Source of the DNA: Clitoria ternatea
Lineage: Eukaryota; Streptophyta; Magnoliopsida; Fabales; Fabaceae
Assembly: GCA_037962975.1 (NCBI GenBank)
Contig: CM075671.1
Span: 38,898,501-38,962,500, forward strand
Length of the DNA: 64,000 bases
Reading direction: 5' to 3'
Positions 23,090 to 34,335 of this stretch are shown one piece after another (within the stretch, counting starts at the first letter, position 1; each line of letters opens with the position of its first letter). Under the pieces are notes generated by a model. The model had not been told where the DNA came from. It saw nothing but the letters and a program-made list of their open reading frames with translations, and made no database searches. The position numbers were made by a program, and so were the translations under genes.

Positions 23090-23163
23090 AAATAATTGTC
23101 TTGGTGGTAGAGTTTAGATTCTTAAGATCAAAAGGGAGCAGGTTCAAGTCCTAGCTTTCTATT
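23090..23163 (+). other. Second tRNA-like segment (Ogre 5' LTR)
   Basis: A degenerate A-box region (CTTGGTGGTAGAG, ~23100-23112) is followed by a B-box match GGTTCAAGTCC at 23141-23151, again with tRNA-like spacing. It lies ~270 bp downstream of the first tRNA-like segment. The 3' LTR is truncated before this point, so conservation cannot be checked. Confidence 0.5.
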
Positions 23164-23721
23164 TTTTTATTTAAAGCTTTTCTCCTTCTATTTTTTCCTC
23201 TATTTTCCTTTTATTTATTCATGATCTTTTTCTCTCTTCCTTTTTGTTTTAGTTTTTTTTTGTTTTCAATGAGTTATTGTTATTTATTACTTTTCTTTAT
23301 ATAGGTGTTAATATATGTTCTTCCTTGCCTATATTAAAAATAAAAGTATGTCTCCAATTTAATCATTAAATAAAATCATGCAATGATATTATAATGGTAT
23401 CATGCAAACACTTTGTCTACATTGATGTTATAAGATCATGGATGGGTAATACATGTACAAAGTATTTCATCTTGTATTTTCCTTGTGCATAAAATTTATT
23501 TAGTAAACATCTTAAAAATACAATAAAATCATTAAAAAAACACATTTTCTTTAGATCAAAATCAAAGTTTGAATTTTTTTTATAATTTCTTCAAAGAACT
23601 ACGTAACCCTGATTTCTCGAAAGCTCGAGAATACATAGGAGCGGGAAGTAGTTCCTGTCGAGCCCATCTTTCTTTGTTTAATTTTTAGAGTTTCCATTTT
23701 TGTCTTGTTACTAAAAGGAGG

Positions 23722-23985
23722 AGTGAGGTTAATTTAGACGAGACGTCTTGTTAATCTCACATTTTTGTAGTATTTCTTTAAAAGAAGGAGCGAGGTTAAT
23801 TTGGACGAGACGTCCTGTTAATCTCATGTTTTTTTTATAATATTTCTTTTAGAAAAGAAGGAGCGAGGTTAATTTGGATGAGACGTCCTATTAATCTCAT
23901 ATTTTTTTATAATATCTCTTTTAAAAAAAGGAGGAGCGAGGTTAATTTGGACGAGACGTCCTGTTAATCTCATGTTTAAAAATTT
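23722..23985. repeat. Four-copy ~70-bp tandem repeat in Ogre LTR
   Basis: Units share GAGGTTAATTTGGACGAGAC followed by GTCYTGTTAATCTCA and a T-rich tail. GAGGTT occurs at 23725, 23792, 23865 and 23938, giving periods of 67, 73 and 73 bp. Confidence 0.9.
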
Positions 23986-24324
23986 TTTGTCTATTTTTTT
24001 GTCTATTTTTGTATGCTTTGTCATTTTGTACGTTCCTTTTTTGAAGAAGTTCAAATAATTTTTGGGCTAATTATAGTGCGCGCTATCATCTTGAGGTAAC
24101 CGTTTTATAACGGACAATTATGAGGTGTTAATACCTTCCTCACCTGTAATTAGACTCCCGAACTTGGAATTTCATTTTTATGACCAATTCTTTAACAAAG
24201 GTTTTTCCAGTATTTTACTCTTAAAAATATTGGTGGCGACTCCCTGTTTTCTTTTCGAAAGGATTTCGAAACTCGTTTTATTTTTAAGGGTCGACCGTCC
24301 CGTCATGATCCCGGTCGCGACAGA

Positions 24325-24342
24325 TGGCGACTCCGCTGGGGA
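24325..24342 (+). other. Primer-binding site (Arg-tRNA type) of Ogre
   Basis: TGGCGACTCCGCTGGGGA lies two bases after the LTR end. Ogre elements use an Arg-tRNA primer, and this sequence is the typical Ogre primer site. Confidence 0.85.
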
Positions 24343-24969
24343 CTTAGAGAGTCAACCCAGTCAATTTGATAGCGCATGTTTTAAATAGCATATTAATTAT
24401 TTAACCTCCTTTATTTTATTTTCTCTCAATGTTTGTATGTGGTTTCTGTTTTGTTAGTATTTTATCATTTACGTTTTATTAATGTCTGTGTGATTGTTGA
24501 ACCCTAGGGTAGACGACTTTATTTTGTTGCTCTGTGTTTGTTCTATGTGCAGGATGAGTAAGGTACAGGTATTGAATGCCTCTTTCACACACTACACTCA
24601 CAATTTGCATACACTTTTGAGTGGGACCCTATACCCGGGCCCAAATAAAACTTAAGATTAGGGGAGGTTGATAGCGGAGCCATTTGGGATGTACTTTCTT
24701 CTGGTTACCGTGAGAATCTCAGCTAGAGTTTGACTTATTCATGGTGCCCACCCCTAGTAGACTTCCTACTGTTGTAGTCAACATCATGAGTAGGATCTTG
24801 GCTCTAATGACCTTTAGAAGTTTTAGAACAAGCCACCTAATGCGAGATATCACTGTTAGACAAACCTTAGAACCATTAGGAGACCTTTAGAAAAACCAGA
24901 CTTAAGGCACGAAGGGGCAAACTTTACTTCTACCTTTTCTCATTCTCACTTTCCCTTTTGATCCAAATT

Positions 24970-25057
24970 AAAGGACCACTTGCCCGTTTAGTGGATTATT
25001 TTTTCCAAAAATGACATACTTTTAACTAGTGATCCTTTAATGGGCAAGTAGTCCTTT
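24970..25057 (+). other. Predicted stem-loop in Ogre 5' leader
   Basis: AAAGGACCACTTGCCCGTT (24970-24988) and AATGGGCAAGTAGTCCTTT (25039-25057) pair at 17 of 19 positions around a ~50-nt loop. It lies in the long untranslated leader before ORF1. It could be a packaging or translation-control structure, or the trace of a small palindromic insertion. Confidence 0.55.
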
Positions 25058-25394
25058 CCTTTTATGCATATTTACTTAAGTCTTTGGGCCTTGAGTTACA
25101 GATTTTCTGAATCATCGAAGAAAAAGAAAAAAAAAGAACAAAAAAACATATATAAAAAAATAAAAAAATCAATTTTTTTTGCATTGATAATGATCAGAAG
25201 GTCCGTAGCTCACATGGCTCTTGATTTGTCACGAGTTTTGTCAAATCGTTACTTCCTTAAAAATGAAAATATTTTCCAAGGAAGAGAATATCGAGTTATG
25301 AATCACATCAATTCCCGATGGTTGATTTTCTCTTTTCTTTCTATTCTTGCAGGAAGCTATTCGGAGCTTAGCCAGTACCTCTGAGTGGAAATAT

Positions 25395-27676
25395 GGAAAT
25401 TAACATGAGATCAGATAGTTGTGGTACAATATATCCGAGTTAAGAAAATTACTGCATGTTAAGGCTAGGAAAGTCGATACAACCAGTTTGCAAGCATTAG
25501 GGAAGAAATTGGATATGAATCAGAAAATGACCTTCTCAAGGAAATACGGGAGGATTTTAAAGTTGCTAGAAGTGGAGGTACAAGTTGAGGCAATTACTGC
25601 TTTGATTCAGTTATATGACCCACCTCTCCGTTGTTTCACCTTCCGAGACTTTCAGTTGGCTCTATCTGTTGAGGAGTTCGAATAGATTCTGGGGATGCCG
25701 CTAGAAGGACAAATGCCTTACCGCCACCTTGGACGTCATGCGAATATTGTTACCATCGCTAATGTCCTAAGGATCCACCTGGAAGTGTTAAGGAGTGCGC
25801 AACTAAATAGAAATCAGACCCTGGGGTTCGATCGGGAGTACTTTGAGAAACATATACAATTGCTGGCTAAGAATGGAGATTGGGAAGCCTTCATGGATAC
25901 CTTGGCTCTCACCATTTATGGTGTTATCTTATTCCCTAATATTGACAATTACATAGACTATGATGCTATTGGCATTTTCCTTGTTCTTAAGCTCAAGTCT
26001 AAAAATCCTGTCACTACTATCTTGGCAAATATATACTGCACCATGGATTTCTGTTATACACAAGGTAGAAAGAGAATCATTTGCTGTCTACCTGCTTTGT
26101 ATGTGTGGCTTACATCACATGTCTTCCACCAAGTCGGCAAAGTTGAATGTCCTATTTTTGATCTGAAGTTATGCCAGTTAGTAACAAACAATGGGTGTGA
26201 ATAGGCCAATCACCTGATAGGGCTCACGGCTGATAAAGTAAGGTGGTATCCGTAGTGGTTGAAGGTTGACACCATTATGCACCATTGTGGAAGCCACCCG
26301 AACGTTCCTCTCATGGGCACTCAGGGATACATTAATTACAACCCTGTCATAGCCAAACGGCAGCTAGCCTACCCATTGCTTGGGCCACCCGATAAAGAAT
26401 CACTTACTCCTTTTACTGTTTACTACTCAGAAGGAGATTGTACCTCTATCTTTCGGGATATAGCAAATGCATGGAAGAAAGTCCACAGACAAGGGAAAGA
26501 ACTAGGAGCTCGAAGCCACACCGTGAAGGAGGAATACTACTAATGGATCCTGAATAGGGTTTCCATTGTCAAGCTGCCTTTTAGAAGTCCCTCCTATCTC
26601 CCAAAAAGCACACCTGTTCCCCTACCTACCCATGAAGAGAAGGCAATGAGAGCCAAGATAAAGGAGCTAATTGCAAAAAAAAAGAAGCTAGAGAAAGACT
26701 TGTTGAAGTCTCAACAAGAATGCGCCCTTCAGAAAAGGGAGAACTTAGAAAGCAAGCGAACCATCGAGGAGGTAGGGAAGAAGCCAAAAACCGAAAGGGA
26801 TTACCTGAGGAAGTAAGGTCAATGCCTCCGAACAGCCAATACTCAACTGAGAATGAAGAGCAAGCAAAGGGACACCATGTTGGCTGATAAGTAGGGATGG
26901 CAAAACGGGCCAGGCCCAACGGGCTGGCCTGCCAAGCCCGCCAAATTTGGCGGGGCATACATGAATTTTTAGCCCGCCTCCCGCCAAGGTTTGGCGGGCC
27001 AAAACCTTGGCGGGGCGGGCCGGCCCGATAGGGCCCTGCCAAAAGAAAAGATATATAAATATTACTAATTTATACTTTATTTTATTAAAATATATACTTT
27101 AATTTTCTAAAATTAAAAAAAAGTAACATCTCTTACTATTTATACATTTCTTTTAATAATATTTTCTTTAATTTTTTTAAAAAATTATTTTCTAATTTTT
27201 TAATCTTAATTTGACTCATTTTTTTTTAAAAAATTACAACTTTAACTTTGGCGGGCCAGCCCGCCGGGCCCGCCTTAGGCGGGGCGGGCCCTGAATTTGG
27301 GCCCGTTTGCCCGCCTCGCTTTTTGGCGGGCTTTGGCGGTGCGGGCCAGCCCGTTTTGCCATCCCTACTGATAAGCAACTCTTGAGGGGCATGTTGGCAA
27401 AAGCCAAAGAGCACGAGCAAAATACCCTAGCACAAAGAGAGCTCCTACAATCGTAAGTTAGTCAATTGGAGCATCATCTTAATGAAGTGGTAGAAGCTTG
27501 CCTGCAAGAGATAAATGGTGAGCGACGGCGCGTAATAGATATCGAGCAAGACTGTCGTGAGGCTATCCGCCTTTTGGAAGCTGAAATGACACAACAAGAT
27601 GAAATCATTCATTCATGGATGAATCGCTTCGCCCACTTGGCACATTTGGCTAATGAGACTCTGGAAGACCTCCCGC
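25395..27676 (+). pseudogene. Ogre ORF1 (upstream of gag), broken
   Basis: One reading frame (25419-26543, resuming after the MITE at 27376-27676) encodes the Ogre ORF1 protein. It has a plant-mobile-domain-like N-terminal part (LYDPPLRCFTFRDFQLALSVEEFE, then ILGMPLEGQMPYRHLG) and a lysine/glutamate-rich coiled-coil C-terminal part. In-frame stops occur near 25683, 26202 and 26541, with more in the coiled-coil part. The MITE adds 484 bp including its target duplication. The CACTA at 27677 cuts the frame near its 3' end, and a short remainder follows at 40950. The role of ORF1 in Ogre is not established. Confidence 0.8.
26892..27367. mobile_element. hAT-type MITE, 476 bp
   Basis: Terminal inverted repeats TAGGGATGGCAAAACGGGC are flanked by an exact 8-bp target duplication CTGATAAG (26884-26891 and 27368-27375). 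The ends are strikingly rich in GGCGGGCC/GGCCCGCC words and the middle is AT-rich. It is non-coding: the 138-aa minus-strand frame through it is an artefact of the GC-rich repeats. Ends and duplication length fit the hAT superfamily. Confidence 0.95.
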
Positions 27677-27689
27677 CACTACTACAAAA

Positions 27690-28035
27690 AAGGCCTTTGT
27701 CAGCGGTTCCGTAATAGCCATTGTCAGCGGCACAAACGCAGAAATAATGGCGCTATTAATAGCACAAAAAACAACGTCAGCGCTTAAACCGCTGACATTA
27801 GTTATGTATTGTCAGCGGTTGTAACGCGGAACCGCTGACAATAGTCAAACAATGTCAGCGGTTGGGATAAGGAGCCGCAGAGAATAAACAAACAATGTCA
27901 GCAGTTGGTACGAGGAACTGCAGACAATACACAATTTGTAAGAAAACATTGTCTGCGGTTGAGACGCTGAACCGCAGACAATAGTCTATACTCTCACAAT
28001 GTCTGTGTTTATTTCTATAGCCGCAGACAATAGTT
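27690..28035. repeat. Subterminal repeats, left end of CACTA 2
   Basis: At least ten copies of TGTCAGCGGTT or TGTCTGCGGTT and reverse complements AACCGCTGACA or AACCGCAGACA occur in ~340 bp, followed by an (AATTTTT)n stretch (~28038-28075). They are the likely transposase-accessory binding sites. Confidence 0.9.
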
Positions 28036-31000
28036 GTTTTTTTTTAATTTTTAATTTTTAATTTTTAATTTTTAATTTACTAAACCTGTATTAATTAATA
28101 AACTAATTTTTACTCTAACATTTTTAAAATTATAGATACAACAATACCTAAAAAAGTAAAACATCAACCAACAATTTTTTAAAATGGGTTTAGCTTCATG
28201 TACCTATATTAATTACATACTTCCATACTAATTCTTGCACATGATAATTACCAATGAACATTGTAACATTAAGTGATACCTAAAACATAATTCACCAACT
28301 AATATTTATAGTTTCAGACACCTATATTAAATACAAATATATACTAATTTCCATCATTATTTCTCAAAAATGAAATATAACAATATTAATACCTAAAAAG
28401 GAATGCATCCACTTATAAATTTGATCAAGCCCATATCTATCATTATAGTGTATTCTAATCTAAAAATAATTTTAATTCCTGCACATGATAATTGATCAAT
28501 GAACATTGTTACCTTAAGACATACATTATATCATAGTAAATTGTCAACCATCATTAGTTAGCAATACCAATGACTAACGCATAGATCTAGCATTATCCTA
28601 CACCAAAATATAGCATGTTAAGTGTGAGTTCTATATATCTACTACTAGCATGATTCATGTGACATGTGCTGTCCAAAAAATAGGTGAGTACAATCAACTG
28701 TTTGCATGATTCATATAACATGTACAACCCAAAAACACATGGTGGTACTATCTATTGCTGGCATTGTTCATGTAGGACTTTGACTACAAAGGATGAGTTA
28801 CTTTGTTTCCTAATTGACAAAAACATAAACAGATTAATACATATAAGGTAAAATTAGCAAATATGAACAAAGGAACTAAGAAATTATGAAATTTAGAAAT
28901 TAACCTAATTTAAAAATGTGTTGAAAACATATGAAGACCAATCCTCCTTTACTTCATCCAATTGTTCAATGTTGTAGCTGGTACACTGATACTCATCAAA
29001 ATACTGCAAGTCCAAACATTTAAGCAGTTGTGGAGATTAAAATTAAATTACACATACACATAGACATCAAGAAAATGAAATTATAATGGGAGTATAATAC
29101 ACATGGTTAGAGTCATACTGTCTTTGGAATCTTTGTTTGTCTCATTTGCATAATCTCTTTCATGAACCTCATTACATAATATCCATAGTCTATATTATTC
29201 TTTTGACGAGGGCACTGCACTTAGAAAAAATTATCCCATTAAAAGCACTTATTGGATTGATGAACTGTAAAAGGTAAAAGATGAAAACATATACCTCCAC
29301 CTTGCACCATTTCATTTGAGTCTTGAATTTAGGTATCGGGATTCCTCGAAATGCACGATAAATACATATACCTCTAACAAAATTTATTAGAACAAAAAAC
29401 ATATGTTAATAAATTCTATCATTAGATACACTCATGAAAATCTCCACTAGATAAATAATATACTCACGTATTAAACAAGTCTCTCATTTCTGGGTATTCA
29501 TTGAAATTACCATGAAGACTATCCAAATAATACACAATTTCCTCCAACACGTTAATGGCAATCAATACCCAATGTCCCCTGTATGTTTTTCCAACAAGTA
29601 TATATTAGTTAAGACAAATCATTAAGAAAGGTTATTGTCAACAAGTGATGATGACCTTACCCTGTATTATATGGTGCAATAATCAATTTATCTTGCTCAT
29701 GAAATGAACAAAGAGCATCAGCTATATATTGAAAAGAGCGGTCTTTGTTGTATTGAGACAACATGTGTGGAGATAGAAAAGAAAACTTTGTTGTTGAATT
29801 TCCATGCAAGTACTGATCATATAGAAACCTGATATAAACACAAATACCAAAGTAAGTTTTTTAAAACATAACAAGGCAATAGTAAAGTAATTGTTACAAT
29901 TATTAAATACCTCATATAAACACAAATACTAGTAGCACTCAACAAATCATGATCAAGAATCTCCTTAATGCATTTAGTGCCAATTTGGTCTTCAAATTCA
30001 ACATTGAATATTTCAATAGGCATATGAAGAGAAAATTGGACCCCCTCTGGATGGGATTTCACATAAAACTCTAAAAATTTGCAATAAGGAACTGCTTTGG
30101 CACTATTGTTGGAAACTAGTGGACTGGGAGACAATTGTTTCAATGGGGAAGTTATTGATTTTGCTACATGGCTTACTTTTTCCCCTTATTGTTGGATGCT
30201 GTTGGTGTCTAAAATTTCCATGTGAACATAATGAATTAGCTAAATTACACTAAACAAAATAAACTATCAAAGTAAAATTTAACAATTAAAGGATACCTGA
30301 TTAAGTATCTGTATAAGATGAATAGGCCAAGACACAAAAGTACCTAATGCATCAGTCAGAGTTACCAAACAATCATTTTCATTAGGCACAGGAAGTGTAG
30401 TATGACGTTCAGATTCTTCCACTATGTCAATTGACACTCTTGCATGATTTTCCAACATTGTGTTATTATGGAGAGTCTCCCCCAACAAATTATACACTTT
30501 ACCTTTAGCAACCATTCGATGGCATGGAGTTGACAAATGTAATAAACATTTATGTTCACCCTAAAATCAAGTAAGAATAATTATTAATAAACATTAAGGT
30601 CATGCTTGTACACAATAGTTAGATAATAATACATACATTTGTTAATATACCTTAGGTAACTTTGACATTGACATTGGTGTCCAACTATCCTTACCACTCG
30701 ATGGAGGTGGTTTGCCCGAAACTGGTATTGGTGTGCAACTACCTTTTCCACTTGATAGCCTAGTAGGTTGCCCAAAGGATGGTATAAGTGGATCTGGTCT
30801 CACCATTTCTGGCATATGAGATGGATGTGCTTGTGTGTTTACAAAATGTGCAACAATCTGTGTTAGTTTCTCCATTTGTATCTTTAGTTGCTCTACTTCA
30901 TAGTTGTTATAATGAGTTTGCTTTTTATGTCCAAATAAATCTTTTTGACAAACACCAAAACCAATACCCCTAACACGGCCAGGGTGCTCTGGTACATTTA

Positions 31001-31859
31001 AGGCTTTAGCCAGAATATCATCACGAGATTCACATTGTGATTCAGACGATTGTGAGAGCTTCTCCTGTAATTAACATGAAAATTATCCAAATAGAATACA
31101 AAACCTAACAAAAATATAGCTAGTCAATTATGACACTTACACATTCTTCCCATACTTTCAGAACACTCTCACAATCAATTATGCCACCTTTGTTAACTCG
31201 GCCAGCTTTCCATAATAAATGACGAGGTATAGAAGTAGTCCCGTCTGAACTTGACTCAGCTAACTACAAACATTATTTGTAATGTACTATCATATAATTT
31301 AAGGTTACAAAAGTTATTGCTAACAAAATGCTAATCAGTCATACATACCATCTCTTGTTCCAAAATAGCATATCCTTTAGCGGATTTTCTGAACCTATAT
31401 TGCATTGACCTCGCTCTTTCAGCATTTTCTTTACTTAGTTTCTAATTAAACCCAATGTAATTTTATTAACATGTTAGACTAGGTATCTTGAATTTGAAGA
31501 AAGTAAATGGAAAGGAACATAACTTTTATTACCTTGAATTCTTCAGTTTCACAATGAGTCATAAAATCATTCTAAACATCCTCATCTATCATTCTAGAAT
31601 ATTTTTCTGGAATTTCTGAACTAAGATCACCATCTTCATGAACTGCACGTTTCTTTACTTTTGTTCTAAATGATCTAGCCGCTTGAGCTGTAACATCCCT
31701 GTTTTTAGAAACAATTTTATCCTTGTAAATTTTAATTATGGAGGGTTTGTAAGCAAGAATAAGTCAATATATACCCTGTTGATGGTCTGAAGTACCTCAA
31801 AAATGTCATTTTTGCACGTAATAATAGAATTTATATGGAATATTAGTGAAATTATGCAA

Positions 31860-32610
31860 AAACCGAGTGAAAAGGGCTCTGTTCCGAGTGACGGAGAAGA
31901 ATTCCGAGTGAAGGATTAGAAATTCCGAGTGAAGGAGAGAATTCTGAGTCAGTACCATGTTTTCCGAGTAAAACATGACTGAGAAGGCTACCACCGAGTG
32001 GAGTCCTGACCTGAGAAGCAATTCTGAGTGAAGAGTGTTCAAAAGAATCACTTCTGAGTGAAAATCTGAGTGAAAACACCCTAGAAAGGCTCGGTTCCGA
32101 GTTGAATGTTTCCTTTTCTGAAGGAAATTACTATGGTTGGAGCATTCCGAGTGAAAGAATGCATAAATGCTTCTATTTATGTTGATTTGATGCTTCCTTT
32201 CTGATTGAAGTATGTTGTGGAAACAATTGGGAAGGCTTCCGAATGGTTTTGCTTAGGAAACCGAGTGGAAAATGGTGGAGGAAGTCAATTCCAAGTGAGA
32301 TACACTTCACTGGACCAAAACCGAGTGAGAGAAGTACGTGTGGGTATTGGTCCAAGAGGTAATGGTCTAAACCGAGTGAATTGAGTGAAGGAAGACTCGG
32401 ATTTCCAAGTGAAGATTCTGAGAAAGAGAGGACTCGGTCTGAAGAGGTATTACCGAGTGAGAAACCGAGTGCCTGAGTTGGTTCAAAGGAATTCCGAGTG
32501 AAGAATTGAAGCTTCGCTCAAGTGAGCAAGCCACGCTCAAGCGAGCCTTGAAATTGTTGACTCGGAAGTAGGAATTCCAGTTGGAATAGTTCTTAACCGA
32601 GTGTAATTTC
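31860..32610. repeat. CCGAGTGAA array (upstream half of solo LTR)
   Basis: About 14 exact CCGAGTG words and some 10 one-base variants (CTGAGTG, CCAAGTG) occur in one orientation, spaced 15-60 bp apart. They lie upstream of the TATA-like box, in what would be U3. Confidence 0.85.
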
Positions 32611-33299
32611 ACTCGGTATTCACTGACAGAAGTGCGTATTGACTTCAATTTTGTCTTTTCATGATATTTAAATCCAATCGTGCGCATTATGGATGGTGGA
32701 CGACCAGAAATGGACACTGACTCAGCATATATCTTATTTAATCCCTAGTGACCCTTCCATTAGCAATCCACTCACAGCCCACTCAGAAAAGCTGTCCCCC
32801 ACTTGTTTTTCCACTCACTCTCTCCCTATTTAAACGAGTTCAAGGTCCTCAGAACTCACACCACACACACGACCCAAACACCCTTCATCACTCTCCTTCC
32901 CAGCAAGTTTCTTTCTCTCTTTTCCCTTCCATTTCACTCGGATTTGAAGCAGGACAGTGAAGGGAACCTCTTTCTTCTCCTCCAGGAACTTCATTGAGGT
33001 AAGGGGGTATATTCTTGGGTGCTCTGTGGGAAAACCGAGTGAAGGACAGATTCAGTGTGTATGAATTAAATGCTTTATATTGTTATCTGTATATGCATGT
33101 ATATATATATATCTGTTACCGAGTGATGAATTGTGATATGACATGTACTTATTGGACTGAAAATACTAAGAATCATGGGTACCGTGTGATTTCCAGTGAA
33201 AAACTATGAGTTTAATGATAATAGGTTCTGTTTTTAGGCCAATCCGATCGGTTTTGGTATCATTTCAATCGAATTCTTTAATTACCAACTCATTTTCAT

Positions 33300-34335
33300 T
33301 CGGATATAACATATTTCACTCGGAAAACACTCTTTTTCTCTCGGACAGCATCTCCCAAGTCTTATTTTACTCGGAAATCTCTTTCTTAAATTATTTCACT
33401 CGGAACTTGTCTTAATTTCACTCAGAAAATATATTTATCTTTTACTCAGAACCCCTTTTCAGTAAATTCACTCGGAAAACACTCTATTGCTCTCGGACAG
33501 TAGATTCCCAGTCTTATTTCACTCGGCAAACACTTTATTTTACTCAGCAAGCAGTTATTCTACTCAGATTTGTTTTATTTTATTCAGACAGAACTCTTTT
33601 CAACTAATTTCACTCGGTAAACTCATATTTCACTCGGAAAGTATCTTATTTTTACTCAGGAAACTCTTTTCCTACTGATTCCACTCGGAATCATACTTAA
33701 TTTCATTCAGGAACTCATTTTCACTCAGAATTTAAGTAGCTTCACTCATGAAAACCTTTTCCAGTAATTTTAACTCGGTAAACACCTTAATTTCACTCAA
33801 AAAACTCCTTTTTGACTGAATACCACTCGGAAATATACTTTATTTCACTTAGAGACTCATTTTCACTCGGATTGACAAACAATGCTACTCAGGAAAACAT
33901 TTTCCTACTGACTTCACACGGATTTATATTTTAATTCACTCAGAAATTTGTTTCACTCAGAATTCAAGATATTTAGTTAAGAAAATTATTTTTCAACTTC
34001 TGTTTCACTCAGATTACTTATTAATTTCAGTTAGAAAACTCTTCTCAGTTTATTTCATTCGGATTCATAGCTATCTCATGCGGAAAACTTATTTTTCACT
34101 CGGATTCAAGGTGTTCCAATCAGAAAATAGCATTCCACTTCATTTCACTCGGATCCAAACTTATTTCAGTCAGAAAACAGCTTTTCCAGTGTCATTTCAC
34201 TCGGATTTTTAGCCAGATCACTTGGAGAACCCTTTTCTGTATGATTCCACTCGGAATCATACTCATTTCACTCAGATTTACCCCTGTTCCACTCGGAAAA
34301 CTCTGTTTTTAGTGTTTTTCACTTGAATTCTCAAT
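33300..34335. repeat. TTCACTCGGA array (downstream half of solo LTR)
   Basis: About 40 copies of TTCACTCGGA or TTTCACTCAGAA variants occur in ~1 kb, on average one per 25 bp. They are in the opposite orientation to the upstream array and lie downstream of the presumed transcription start. The apparent frames (e.g. 33206-33415, 33487-33678) are shadows of the repeat. Confidence 0.9.

Larger units (their letters stand above)
22171..24322 (+). mobile_element. 5' LTR of Ogre (~2.15 kb)
   Basis: It begins TGTGAACATT (22171, possibly 22173) and ends GTCGCGACA at 24322, two bases before the primer site. The first ~820 bp match 51414-52243. It contains a CT-rich block (22590-22690), two tRNA-like Pol III box pairs and a ~70-bp tandem array. 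The minus-strand frame at 22450-22692, also visible in the 3' LTR, is low-complexity and not taken as a gene. Confidence 0.9.

Noticed and set aside
26626..27042. 138-aa minus-strand ORF
   Set aside because: It spans the boundary of the MITE and antisense Ogre ORF1. It comes from GC-rich repeats lacking stops.
33300..34335. CRISPR-like regularly spaced short repeats (TTCACTCGGA)
   Set aside because: Units are ~10 bp, variable, irregularly spaced and lie inside a plant LTR with a clear target duplication.
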